Origin: Paracidovorax cattleyae
GTDB taxonomy: Bacteria > Pseudomonadota > Gammaproteobacteria > Burkholderiales > Burkholderiaceae_C
DNA length: 64,000 nucleotides
Direction: 5' to 3'
Assembly (NCBI RefSeq): GCF_900104515.1
Contig: NZ_FNJL01000008.1
Location: forward strand, 62,001-126,000
Positions within the stretch are counted from its first letter, which is position 1, and each line of letters starts with the position of its first letter. Both the position numbers and the translations under genes were made by a program. This document shows, in pieces, positions 8,137 through 17,384 of the stretch. The notes under the pieces are model-generated. The model had not been told where the DNA came from. It saw only the letters and a list, made by a program, of their open reading frames with translations, and did not search any database.

Positions 8137-9450
8137 AGGTAGTAGCTCCTGGTGGTTGACGTGGAAAAATGCACCGGCGCACCCAGGCACTTTCACCATC
8201 GCAAGGGGGATCGTGGATCGGTGGACCAACGCGGATTCCACTGTGCGTGGGCGGCCCGGCGTGGCGGGCAGGCCGTGCGATGGCATGTAAGAAGATGCGA
8301 AGCGGCCGGCCCTCCGGCGCGGCCGGGTGACAATGCAGCGCATGCTGTGTCCGCATGCGTTCCCTTCCCACCCCTGGCAGGCGACCTTTTCCGGTTTCCG
8401 CTGGCGCAAGCCTGCGCGCTGGCCCCCCTCGCGCCCCATGCCGGGCGCCATCCCCCTCAGTCCGTCCGGAAAGCGCCGCGACTGCCGCTCGCCCGGGTGC
8501 CGGAACCGTCCCTTGAAGGGGCCGACGGAGCTATGACGGGGAACCCGGTGAGGTCCCGCAAGCTGATGCGCTCTCGGGAGGCCAGGGGATGGTTCTCCGG
8601 CATCACACACCTGTCCGTCCCGAACTCACTACCTCGACTTCCAGATTGACGTGCTCCAACGGGAGAACTGCGACGGCCAGATCTGCCTGATTACTCAGAA
8701 GAATGCGGGGCATGTCAGCAAGCGTGCATACCCGCAACTGCACTTGCACTTTCGGGGGGGCTTGCCAGGAAGCGTGCAACGGCTTTCGCGGTGAGGCGGC
8801 ATGATGCATCGACATCACACCAAAATTCATGCGTTGCATAATGATTAACGATCTGAAACATAATGGATCGGAGGTGGGATGACGGCGGGGCATGACCGGC
8901 ACCGCGCTGCTCGGCTGCCATGGGCTTCGCCCTGCGCCGCCGAGAAGCCCAGTGAAGCAGACCCTGGGTGGGTCAGATTTGAATCGGCGTTGACATGTGG
9001 CCGCGCGCTACCCCGCTTCCACCCCGAGCGCCATGTGTGCCGCCCTGGCCATGGCCCTTATCTTCCAATGAATTTTTCACTTCCTGACCGACGCTTGCCG
9101 GCGCCGGATACATCCCTTCGGTGGTGATGTCATATGTGCGGGCGATTCGGCGAATATCTCGAACTTCGACGGTCTGCAAGGCGCGATGACGAGGACTGGA
9201 TCGAACGTTCTCGCACAGGGAAAACGTCGGCCGTGACCAGAAGCGAATTGCGAAGCTGCCTGTTCGCAATCCGAGAAATCTGTTCAGATGCCTTGGCTTG
9301 TTGGCAAAGGCCGTGTGCAACGATTATCCGGAATAGCCCGATGCGTCCGCGATGGTGTAAATGGGAGCGCCGCCAAACGGTCACCTTGATGCACTCTCAT
9401 CAAGGATTTTTCATTTCTTTAAAATTACTTTTTCCCAAGAAGGAATGGCC
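8137..9450. other. Gene-poor 1.3-kb stretch between hrp operon and effector candidate
   Basis: No reading frame here has convincing coding character or a recognisable product. The left part (8137-8650) would carry the promoter of the minus-strand operon, but I see only a half-good PIP candidate at 8297-8321. Around 8820-8870 an AT-rich patch could be promoter-like. From about 9380 on, the base composition becomes AT-richer and joins the effector candidate. Confidence 0.5.
9263..9287 (+). promoter_or_regulatory. Imperfect PIP-like element upstream of the effector candidate
   Basis: TTCGC, 15 bases, TTCAG, followed after 31 bases by AACGAT. Two mismatches occur in the second half-site and one in the -10 form. 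It is 163 bases from the chosen ATG at 9451. The spacing is exact, but a chance match is quite possible. Confidence 0.35.
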
Positions 9451-10587
9451 ATGGATTACTCTGTTAACAAGACGCCGACGGGTTCTCGGTGGAAGCGGTC
9501 AGAACAAGTAACAGAGTCACAGTCGAGACATAGGGGATCGACCCAGGGAACGCCAACACCGCACGGCATGCCATCCCCGTTGAGGCAAGGGCATGGCTAT
9601 TCAGGGTCATCCGCCAGACCAAGAGCCTCCAATCTGCCCAGAGCAAGGGCAGGGACGCACGAGGCACGGCGTCAAAACGAGGCAGGATCATCTTCCAGCC
9701 TGCCTCATAAATCACCGGTGGCGAGCGATAGGACTTACAAGATAATCAATCCGAAGGAAAGTTCAGAACTGTATAAAAATGTAGAAAACATGGTCGGAAT
9801 CATCGATACGCCTGGAACTGATTGGGAAGCTTTACGCGCAGGCCCTCGCGATTGGGGCTCGGAGCTGATGGTGCGGTGCTCAGATGGCATCGTCCGCAGA
9901 TATCCGCCGTTCGAGAGCTCACCCAGTCCGAACTATCTAGGCCACATTAAATCGGGTTTTATTTACACCGTTCCCTCGGATCGAGTCACTCAGCGCTTTG
10001 GCGCAATGGAAGCTACCAGTGATCAGCGGCTAGCGTTTATGGTGGATGGCTATGCGGTGAGCCCGATACGTATCGGCGACTTCGACGCGTATCTAATGCG
10101 CAATGGTAAATTCATGGTCCCTCAGCCTGGTTTTCGCGATTGCACGTACGCATGTGAGCTGATGATGAGATTGGATCATGATAGTACTTTAATCGATAGC
10201 GGCAGTGGCCCACGAGACGGGGGTACGCGAAGGACTATGGAAGATATTGTGAAGTCTCTTCGTGAGAAGACTGGAAAAGAACCTGCTCTGTTCAGCTACG
10301 AAAATATCATCTACAAGAGAAACCTGATGGGAGGTTTGCATCAGACCCGGAAAGATGCACTTCGGGATCTCGGCGAGAAAATAGATCGAATGGGATCCTG
10401 TATAATTTCAAAAGGCGGACACGTCGTGATGCTGGATGGCGTGAGGGAACACAAGGGAGAATTTTATTTGAAGATCAGGGAGCCTTTTCACGCAGAAAGC
10501 GTGGAATTCAAGGACACGAAGGAGTTCTTTAGAAAACCGGATGGAACGAAGGACAAGGTTGATCTTGAAGCCATTTTTCTGGGGTGA
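9451..10587 (+). CDS. Candidate type III effector, papain-like/C39-like cysteine protease
   Basis: A 378-aa protein. The ATG at 9451 was preferred because AAGGA lies 6 bases before it; ATGs at 9445 and 9361 are in frame. The first ~100 residues are polar and disordered (rich in Ser, Arg, Pro, Gly, Gln), as in T3SS secretion signals, and the gene is clearly lower in GC than its neighbours. The C-terminal domain has FRDCTYACELMM (C231 or C235), later GGHVVMLDGV (H324) and FYLKIREPF, the order Cys-His-acidic seen in papain-like and C39/C70 folds including AvrRpt2. No specific effector family was recognised. The fold assignment is inference from motif order. The location beside hrp genes and the polar N-terminus support an effector. 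Confidence 0.75.
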   Translation: MDYSVNKTPTGSRWKRSEQVTESQSRHRGSTQGTPTPHGMPSPLRQGHGYSGSSARPRASNLPRARAGTHEARRQNEAGSSSSLPHKSPVASDRTYKIINPKESSELYKNVENMVGIIDTPGTDWEALRAGPRDWGSELMVRCSDGIVRRYPPFESSPSPNYLGHIKSGFIYTVPSDRVTQRFGAMEATSDQRLAFMVDGYAVSPIRIGDFDAYLMRNGKFMVPQPGFRDCTYACELMMRLDHDSTLIDSGSGPRDGGTRRTMEDIVKSLREKTGKEPALFSYENIIYKRNLMGGLHQTRKDALRDLGEKIDRMGSCIISKGGHVVMLDGVREHKGEFYLKIREPFHAESVEFKDTKEFFRKPDGTKDKVDLEAIFLG

Positions 10588-10746
10588 CCGTGGATCTTTT
10601 TCATGCGCCTTGGGGATGGAGTGAAGTTACGCGGAGCCAGAACCTGCCTCGGCGGAAGGTTTCATCCCGTACCGGGTCTGGCACCAATATAGGGAAAAAG
10701 CGCTCTGATCCTCGTCGGGTATGTCAACGACTGGCTTGTCGATGGG

Positions 10747-11270
<524 letters not shown>

Positions 11271-11525
11271 CCGGCACCCTAATGAACGTGATCCACAGGA
11301 GGAAATCGATCGCTAAAGCGAATGACACCTTGGCTGCCGGTCGCGGTGCTCAACTCATGCGGTCCATCGCATACACCCAAGCGGTCCAACGCTTACCTTG
11401 GACGAACTGCCGGCGATCTGCCTTGCCTGAAGGAATTGCTCCAGCAATGCAAGACCGCTGGAAGTCTCCGCGGCGGGTGATAGAAGTGTAAGGAAGGGCC
11501 GCATGGGGAAAGCCGCGCCGCCAGG
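11271..11525. other. Short non-coding junction after istB remnant
   Basis: I see no gene, repeat or recognisable insertion-sequence end between the istB remnant and the stop of the LysR gene. Confidence 0.4.
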
Positions 11526-12431
11526 CTAATAATGATCTCCGGAGCAGGCGATGATGCGCTCGATGAGCCAGCGTCCTGCCGGACCCGGCGGTGCGTCAAC
11601 CCGGTAGACGGCCGACATCGACATACTCACCCCGTCAGCGGGTTCCTCCTCAATGCGAAGCCGCACCAGCCTCCCGCTGTCCAGATCCACCTGGACCGTA
11701 TGCAGGGGCATGCCTCCCCAGCCGAGCCCGTTGAGCAGGAATGCCCGCTTGGCGAAGAGGTCAGCCAGTTTCCATGTTTTCGGGGACAACACGCCAAAAT
11801 CCCGGCCTTTCGACAGATCGGATCGGTCTGTCAGCACCAACTGGACATGATTGGCAAGCTCGCCATGAGGGATAACACCCTCATAGGCAGCCAGGGGATG
11901 GTCGGCGGCTGCCACCATGGCGAACGCTATATTCACCAGGGGTTCAGTCACGATGCCGGGCGGCGTTAGTGGTACGAAACCTACGATACCCACGCTGGCC
12001 TGCCGGTCAAGTACAAGCCGGAAGGTCGCACCCAAAGCCTCCACGTACACGCGCAAGGGTACTGCCGGGAACTGCACGCGAAATTCCCGGGCCACGGCTG
12101 CGAGCGCTTCGATCGGAAAGAAGACATCCACCACGACGGATAGCTCTGGCTCCAGTCCTGCCGCCATCCCCCTGGCACGGGACTTCATTAAATCGACTCC
12201 AGCCAGAACCTCCCGCGCATTGCCGAGAAGCGCCTTGCCTGCGGCCGTCAGTTGGGGGTAGCGGCCGGTGCGATCGAACAACGGGACACCCAATTGCTCC
12301 TCCAGGCCGCGCACCAGTTCGCTAATGGCCGATTGCGCGCGGCCCAGACGACGACCGGCCGCCGAGAAACTGCCTTCGTCCACAGCAGCCACGAACGTTC
12401 TGAGCTGGTCGAGCGATACACCTTCGAGCAT
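11526..12431 (-). CDS. LysR-family transcriptional regulator
   Basis: A 301-aa protein with an N-terminal winged helix-turn-helix (LDQLRTFVAAVDEGSFSAAG, then RAQSAISELVRGLEEQLG) and a C-terminal periplasmic-binding-like effector domain from about 90 on. It is divergent from the azoreductase gene at 12575, with 143 bases between the two starts, the usual arrangement for a LysR controlling its neighbour. The inducer is unknown; the neighbours suggest a quinone or other electrophile. It is intact although surrounded by mobile-element debris. Confidence 0.9.
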   Translation of the reverse strand: MLEGVSLDQLRTFVAAVDEGSFSAAGRRLGRAQSAISELVRGLEEQLGVPLFDRTGRYPQLTAAGKALLGNAREVLAGVDLMKSRARGMAAGLEPELSVVVDVFFPIEALAAVAREFRVQFPAVPLRVYVEALGATFRLVLDRQASVGIVGFVPLTPPGIVTEPLVNIAFAMVAAADHPLAAYEGVIPHGELANHVQLVLTDRSDLSKGRDFGVLSPKTWKLADLFAKRAFLLNGLGWGGMPLHTVQVDLDSGRLVRLRIEEEPADGVSMSMSAVYRVDAPPGPAGRWLIERIIACSGDHY

Positions 12432-12574
12432 GCCTTCTCCATATCCAGAAGTATCTAAATTTCAGATGGAATGCATAGGAATATAGCGTCTATGCAGATG
12501 CTTCGGGGGGTGGAATCATCCCATCACCCGTTCAGCCCATGCCCGGGAGCGTCCTATTTCACTGGAGAAACTTC

Positions 12575-13189
12575 ATGACAACCATCCTGCACATCGATTC
12601 CAGCATCCTTGGCGAGCACTCCGTCAGCCGAGGTCTCACGGCGGATATCGTCGATAGGCAACGCGCATTGCATCCCGGTGCGTCCGTCCTGCGCCGCGAC
12701 CTCGTGGAAGATGCCTTGCTGCATCTCGGCCCCAGCCACCTCGCTGTGTTCCAGGGAGCCGCGCCGTCCTCCCCGGCGCTCGGTAAGGATATCGCGCTGG
12801 GCGGCAGCTATATCGACGAACTGTTCGCCGCTGACGTCATCGTCATTGGTTCGCCCATGTACAACTTCTCGATCCCCAGCCAGCTCAAGGCATGGCTGGA
12901 CCGTGTGCTCGTTGCGGGTCGCACCTTCCGCTACACGGAGCAAGGTCCGGAGGGTCTGCTGCCCAGGGGCAAAAAGGTATTCATCGCCTCTGCCCGCGGC
13001 GGCGTTTACACCGGCGCGAGTCCGGTAGCAGCCCTGGATCACCAGGAAAGCCTGCTGACGGCGGCACTCCACTTCATCGGTCTGACCGACGTGACCTTGG
13101 TTCGCGCCGAAGGTCTGGCGCTCGGCGATGACGCCAAAGGGGCGGCCATCGCTCAGGCGAAGAACAGCATCGCGGCAATCTCCGACTGA
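12575..13189 (+). CDS. azoR: FMN-dependent NADH:quinone/azo reductase (AzoR/AcpD family)
   Basis: A 204-aa flavodoxin-fold enzyme of typical family length. The start follows GGAG at 12565. The FMN-binding segments are present: the N-terminal ILHIDSSILGEHSVSR phosphate loop, the central VIGSPMYNFSIPSQLKAWLD motif, and ASARGGVY. Members reduce quinones and azo compounds by two-electron transfer from NADH. It is the first gene of a cluster with an LLM-class oxidoreductase and a pirin, all on the plus strand and divergent from the LysR gene. Confidence 0.9.
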   Translation: MTTILHIDSSILGEHSVSRGLTADIVDRQRALHPGASVLRRDLVEDALLHLGPSHLAVFQGAAPSSPALGKDIALGGSYIDELFAADVIVIGSPMYNFSIPSQLKAWLDRVLVAGRTFRYTEQGPEGLLPRGKKVFIASARGGVYTGASPVAALDHQESLLTAALHFIGLTDVTLVRAEGLALGDDAKGAAIAQAKNSIAAISD

Positions 13190-13267
13190 CCCCTACCGCC
13201 GCCGTGTCCTGAACGTTACGAGCGTGCGGGATCGCGGCGGCAGAGTATCCGCAGGAAGGACTTCCGC

Positions 13268-14311
13268 ATGGAGATCAGCATCCACAGCTTTGCGGCGCTA
13301 TTGCCGGAAGCATCCACCGGCCACGTGCCCAGCCCGGCGCAGCGGCTGGCGGCCCTGCTCGACGAGATCGCGCTGGCAGACGAGGTCGGTATCGACGTGT
13401 TCGGCATCGGTGAACACCATCGCTCCGACTATGTCGATGCATCGCCTGCGGTGATCCTCGCAGCAGCAGCCTCGCGCACCCGTCGAATTCGGCTGGCCAG
13501 CGCCGTATCGGTACTGAGCACGGTCGACCCCGTACGCCTGTTTCAGGACTTCTCCACGCTGGACCTGCTTTCCCAGGGCCGCGCAGAGATAACGGTCGGG
13601 CGCGGCTCCTTTGCCGAGGCCTATCCCCTGTTCGGCCATGCCCGTGATGATTACGACGCCTTGTTCACGGAGAAGCTTGGCCTGCTCCAGCAGTTGAACA
13701 GGCAAACACACGTAACCTGGTCCGGTCGCTTCCGGGCCGCCCTCACAGGCCAGGGGGTTTATCCACGACCGTTGCAGGAGACGCTCCCGGTCTGGGTGGG
13801 CGTGGGCGGCACACCACAGTCTTTCGTTCGTGCCGGTGCAGCAGGGTTGCCGTTGATGGTCGCCATCATTGGCGGTGACCCCGCGCGCTTTCGTCCTCTG
13901 GTAGACCTGTATCGCCAGGCAGGGCGCCAGGTTGGCCACCCACCCGAGAAATTGAAGGTCGGGATCCATCTCGTCGGTTTTCTGGCCGACACGTCCAGGG
14001 TGGCCCGAGATGCCTTCTATCCGGGATGGCTTCATGCGTTCACCCAGGTCGGTAAGGAACGCGGATGGGGGCCTGTGACACGTGAGCAATTCGACGCGGC
14101 GTGCAGCCCGTCTGGCGCCTTTCTTATCGGCGATCCTGAAACAGTGATCGACAAGGCCCGGGCCATATCGAAAACGCTTGGCGGTGTAGACCGCCTGGCA
14201 TTCCAGATGAGTTCCGCCGCTGCGGGGGTGGAGACCATGGCCCGGTCAATCAAACTGATAGGAACGCAAGTGGCGCCCGCATTGCGCGACCTCCCTCGTC
14301 CACGCTCATAG
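13268..14311 (+). CDS. Luciferase-like (LLM class) flavin-dependent oxidoreductase
   Basis: A 347-aa TIM-barrel flavin oxidoreductase. Characteristic segments are DEVGIDVFGIGEHHRSDY near residue 50, followed by VILAAAASRTRRIRLASAV and RAEITVGRGSF, typical of bacterial luciferase-like monooxygenases. The substrate cannot be deduced. It starts 78 bases after the azoreductase stop and ends 10 bases before the pirin ATG, so the three genes probably form an operon. Confidence 0.9.
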   Translation: MEISIHSFAALLPEASTGHVPSPAQRLAALLDEIALADEVGIDVFGIGEHHRSDYVDASPAVILAAAASRTRRIRLASAVSVLSTVDPVRLFQDFSTLDLLSQGRAEITVGRGSFAEAYPLFGHARDDYDALFTEKLGLLQQLNRQTHVTWSGRFRAALTGQGVYPRPLQETLPVWVGVGGTPQSFVRAGAAGLPLMVAIIGGDPARFRPLVDLYRQAGRQVGHPPEKLKVGIHLVGFLADTSRVARDAFYPGWLHAFTQVGKERGWGPVTREQFDAACSPSGAFLIGDPETVIDKARAISKTLGGVDRLAFQMSSAAAGVETMARSIKLIGTQVAPALRDLPRPRS

Positions 14312-14321
14312 AGTAACTATC

Positions 14322-15185
14322 ATGACCCATACACGAGGCCAAGCCAGCAAATCGCGGACTGTTCAGTATCGCACCCCAGGGCATCGCGCAGGCCCGGTCA
14401 CTCGCCTGGTGAGCCCGGGCGATCTGGGTGAGCACCTGAAACCGTTCGTTTTCCTGGATCTCTTTGAATTCACATCTTCGGGGGGAAGGGGGTTTGTGCC
14501 CCATCCGCACTCCGGCATTGCCACACTCACCGCGTTCTTCGAAGGGCGTATGACCTACGGCGATACAACGGGTAAAAGCGGCACGATTACCGATGAATCC
14601 GTGGAGTGGATGCGCGCCGGTAGCGGCGTCTGGCATGGAGGGGAAGCCTCTCCCGGCCGCCTCGCGCGCGGATTCCAGTTGTGGGTGGCCTTGCCCCCTG
14701 AGTTGGAACTGACGCCAGCTGAAAGTCTGTACATCGAGGCCGATCAGATACGCCATGAAGGTCCAGCCCGCGTCCTGCTTGGCCATTACCGCGGCGCGGT
14801 CAGCCCGATCGCTGCACCAACCTCGATGACCTATCTGCACGTGAAGCTGGCCGACGGCGAGAGCTGGACCTACCGCCCAGCGCCAGACCATGACATCGCC
14901 TGGCTCGCAACGAACGCCGGTCAACTGGAAGCGGGCGGCGCAGTCCTCGAACGGGAACTGGCGGTCTTTTCCGACGGAGCGGGCGACATCGAGATCGCCG
15001 CGCGGGGCGCCTCCGAATTCGTGATTGGCTCGGCAGCCAGGCATCCCTATCCACTTATCAACGGCTCCTACTCGGTCCATACCAGTGCCGCTGCACTGGC
15101 CGAGGGGGAGCGCACCATCGCCACCCTCAAGCGCAGTCCCGCGTTCGCCGCACTTGCAGCCCGCCGACCACACGTTCAAAGATAA
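14322..15185 (+). CDS. Pirin family protein
   Basis: A 287-aa bicupin. The metal-binding N-terminal cupin is seen in FVPHPHSGIATLTAFFEG and GVWHGGEAS (His-x-His plus Glu and His ligands), and a C-terminal pirin domain follows. Some bacterial pirins have quercetinase activity while others act as regulators; which applies here is unknown. It is the last gene of the azoreductase-LLM-pirin set. The stop is followed within a few bases by a group II intron remnant on the other strand, so the cluster ends abruptly at mobile debris. Confidence 0.92.
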   Translation: MTHTRGQASKSRTVQYRTPGHRAGPVTRLVSPGDLGEHLKPFVFLDLFEFTSSGGRGFVPHPHSGIATLTAFFEGRMTYGDTTGKSGTITDESVEWMRAGSGVWHGGEASPGRLARGFQLWVALPPELELTPAESLYIEADQIRHEGPARVLLGHYRGAVSPIAAPTSMTYLHVKLADGESWTYRPAPDHDIAWLATNAGQLEAGGAVLERELAVFSDGAGDIEIAARGASEFVIGSAARHPYPLINGSYSVHTSAAALAEGERTIATLKRSPAFAALAARRPHVQR

Positions 15186-15189
15186 AAGA

Positions 15190-15365
15190 AGAAACGAAAG
15201 GGATGCCTCCCACGTGACATGGTTCTTCCGATCCTTGCACGCAGTTCGGCCTGAAGGCCATCCAGAACGAGATTCGCCAGTGTTGGCGGGATGATGCTTC
15301 CTTGCGGATTACCAGCTTCGGTTGAGAAAAGTTGCCGATCTTCCATGTATCCGGCTTTGAGCCAT
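15190..15365 (-). pseudogene. Group II intron reverse transcriptase fragment
   Basis: The reverse frame reads LKKWLKAGYMEDRQLFSTEA, then GNPQGSIIPPTLANLVLDGL and QAELRARIG. This matches the RT domain before the YADD catalytic box of group II intron maturases (canonical form GTPQGGIISPTLANL). Neither the YADD box nor the maturase and ribozyme parts are present. It lies directly against the end of the pirin gene. Confidence 0.75.
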
Positions 15366-15369
15366 TTTT

Positions 15370-15640
15370 TCAGGATCGTGCGATCGCCGGTAAGAACCAC
15401 CACACCGGCACGCGCGCGCTCTGGTTGTTGCGCGTGATGAACGCGTTCGACCAGCGCGTGTCCTGGGGAACGGCCACATCGACCTTGCACTGCTGGGAGC
15501 GGCTGGCATCGAACTGTATCGTCGAAAGATCCATGTCGATGAAGGGGATGCCGGCGAACAGGATGACCACCACGGCCGCCCACACGCGGTTCTCGATCCG
15601 GGCGGACTACAGCACACCTTTCATGCATAGCGTGTTGGGC
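15370..15640 (-). pseudogene. Remnant of TraG-like ICE conjugation protein
   Basis: The reverse frame encodes AAVVVILFAGIPFIDMDLST with IQFDASRSQQCKVDV, DTRWSNAFITRNNQSA and VPVWWF. These are the hydrophobic N-terminal segment and following residues of the TraG-like mating-pair protein of SXT/PFL-type ICEs. The frame closes after VWWF where intron RT sequence begins, and the remaining ~1000 residues are missing. Its family matches that of the ICE remnant at 10747-11035. Confidence 0.6.
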
Positions 15641-16202
15641 ATGATGGGAGTCGCGGGGCGGTGTCGGCTGCAGGCAATGGGCGCAGGCGCCGCTCCGCAT
15701 TCGGGAGCGATAGGGCCGCGGCGAGGGCATCGCATCGACAGTGCCACCCTTGGGCATTACACTCGGGCGAATCCGGTTCGCAGGCTGTGCAAGGGCTGCT
15801 GATCCTCCAACGACCAAACTGGCCGAGCACCATGACCTGCAGCGCATCGTTCAACGTAGCCAAGTGGTGGCGCTTCTCGTAGAAGCGGCGCACCGCTGCG
15901 GTCCTCACGACTGCAGGTTTGCCGCCCTGACCGGTGGCGGCATGTTCCCAGCTCCCGGCACGGCGGCTCTCACCAAGGAGAGTGTCTTGCCCCCAGTACC
16001 CCATCGCTTCTATGCCATTCTCGCCGGACGAGCGGGGGAATGGTCTCGTGCGCCGGCGGTCCGGACATCCCAGGCGGATGGACGACTCGCCACCGCCTTG
16101 CTGCGCGCAGAAGCGTCCGCGTCCTGCAGGCCGCGGAGGTTGCGCCGGTGCAACGGCAAATCAGGTTTAGAGGCACTGCGATGGCGTCGAGCGACCAGGC
16201 CA
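15641..16202. other. Degenerate DNA upstream of trpG, no gene recognised
   Basis: The longest frame (15621-16004, minus, 127 codons) shows no family I know and overlaps other equally open frames. I treat the stretch as decayed island DNA that ends at the trpG promoter region. Confidence 0.4.
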
Positions 16203-16220
16203 TTGAGATCCGCTGCGAAT

Positions 16221-16241
16221 GTGTATATCGGCGTGTATATC
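16221..16241 (+). promoter_or_regulatory. Direct repeat and possible promoter before trpG
   Basis: GTGTATATC occurs twice, at 16221-16229 and 16233-16241, with a 12-base period. TTGAGA at 16203-16208 followed by TATATC at 16224-16229 could be a promoter with a short 15-base spacer. It is the only promoter-like sequence between the island debris and the trpG ATG at 16290. Confidence 0.4.
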
Positions 16242-16289
16242 TCCGAGTGCCACGGAAAAATTTATCAATTAAATCAAGGACTTAAGTCT

Positions 16290-16862
16290 ATGACAGTTCT
16301 GATGATCGACAACTACGACAGCTTCACCTACAACATCGTCCAGTACTTCGGAGAACTGGGCGCGGAAGTGGAAGTGCACCGCAACGACGAGATCACGGTG
16401 GAGGAGATCGCGGCCCGCAATCCGCGCCACCTCGTCATCTCGCCCGGCCCGTGCTCACCCGCCGAGGCCGGCGTCTCCGTGGAGGCGATCCGCCACTTCG
16501 CGGGCAAGCTGTCCATCCTGGGCGTGTGCCTGGGCCACCAGTCCATCGGTGCGGCCTTCGGCGGGCGCATCATCCGGGCACGCGAACTGATGCACGGCAA
16601 GACCAGCACCATCACCACCACCGGCCAGGGCGTGTTCGCCGGCCTGCCGGAGCAGTTCACCGTGAACCGCTACCACTCGCTGTCCATCGAGCGCGAGTCA
16701 TGCCCCGAGGCGCTGGAGATCACGGCCTGGACCCAGGATGGCGAGATCATGGGCGTGCGCCACAAGGAGCTTCCCATCGAAGGCGTGCAGTTCCACCCCG
16801 AGAGCATCCTCACCGAGCATGGCCATGCCATGCTGAAGAACTTCCTCTCGGCGAAGGCGTGA
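16290..16862 (+). CDS. trpG: TrpG, anthranilate synthase glutamine amidotransferase subunit
   Basis: A 190-aa class I glutamine amidotransferase that supplies ammonia to TrpE for anthranilate synthesis. Visible motifs are [29 protein letters not shown], the nucleophile loop GVCLGHQ (C80) and the C-terminal catalytic FHPES. The ATG follows AAGGACT. In related bacteria trpE usually precedes it; here the upstream DNA is mobile-element debris. Confusion with PabA is possible because the two are homologous, but linkage to trpD and trpC favours TrpG. Confidence 0.95.
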   Translation: MTVLMIDNYDSFTYNIVQYFGELGAEVEVHRNDEITVEEIAARNPRHLVISPGPCSPAEAGVSVEAIRHFAGKLSILGVCLGHQSIGAAFGGRIIRARELMHGKTSTITTTGQGVFAGLPEQFTVNRYHSLSIERESCPEALEITAWTQDGEIMGVRHKELPIEGVQFHPESILTEHGHAMLKNFLSAKA

Positions 16863-16867
16863 CCGCC

Positions 16868-17368
16868 ATGGACGCCTCCCTGGTTTCCCTCTTCAAGTTC
16901 AAGCGCTGGTCCAATGGCGAACTGCTGGCGCTGGGCATCGCCTCGCGCGACCAGCTGCCTGCGGACGACTTCCGTACCTTTTCGCGGCTGCTGAACCACA
17001 CCTGGTGCGTGGACCGGATCTTCCGCGCGCACCTCACGGGCGATGCGCAGCGCGCCCCGCTGGCCACCAACACCGAGGAAACGCCGGCCCTGGAGGCACT
17101 GCTGCCCGAGGTGCAGGCGTCCGACGACTGGTTCGTGCGGTACGTGGAAGCGCTCGATACCGGTGCGCTCGCAGAGCGCATCGCCTTCCGCTTCACCGAT
17201 GGCGACACGGGCACGATGTCGCGCGCGGAAATGCTGCACCACCTGCTGCTGCACGGCACCTACCACCGCGGCGCGGCCGGGCGCATCCTGGCGGTGCACG
17301 GCGTGCAGCCACCGCGCGACGCGATCACTACCTTCCTGCACCGCTTCGAGCCCGGCCGCCGCTGGTAG
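16868..17368 (+). CDS. DinB family protein
   Basis: A 166-aa four-helix-bundle protein of the DinB/YfiT superfamily. Three His positions that could form the metal site are visible: LLNHTWCVDR near residue 45 and MLHHLLLHGTYHRGAAGRI in the last third. It starts 5 bases after the trpG stop and is followed after 16 bases by the LysE-type gene, so it sits inside the trp operon. Family members act on small thiols or are uncharacterised; no link to tryptophan synthesis is evident. Confidence 0.88.
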   Translation: MDASLVSLFKFKRWSNGELLALGIASRDQLPADDFRTFSRLLNHTWCVDRIFRAHLTGDAQRAPLATNTEETPALEALLPEVQASDDWFVRYVEALDTGALAERIAFRFTDGDTGTMSRAEMLHHLLLHGTYHRGAAGRILAVHGVQPPRDAITTFLHRFEPGRRW

Positions 17369-17384
17369 CCGGCAGGGATTCGCC

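Noticed and set aside
8297-8321. Possible PIP box for the 564-aa gene (CGCGC-N15-TTCGC on the minus strand)
   Set aside because: Only three of five bases match in one half-site and no YANNNT lies at 30-32 bases.
9134-9511. Frame starting MCGRF, as in SRAP-domain peptidases
   Set aside because: Only the first five residues fit; the rest has no SRAP motifs, and the frame overlaps the effector gene.
15621-16004. 127-codon minus-strand frame in the island debris
   Set aside because: No family recognised, other frames are equally open, and the surrounding DNA is degenerate.
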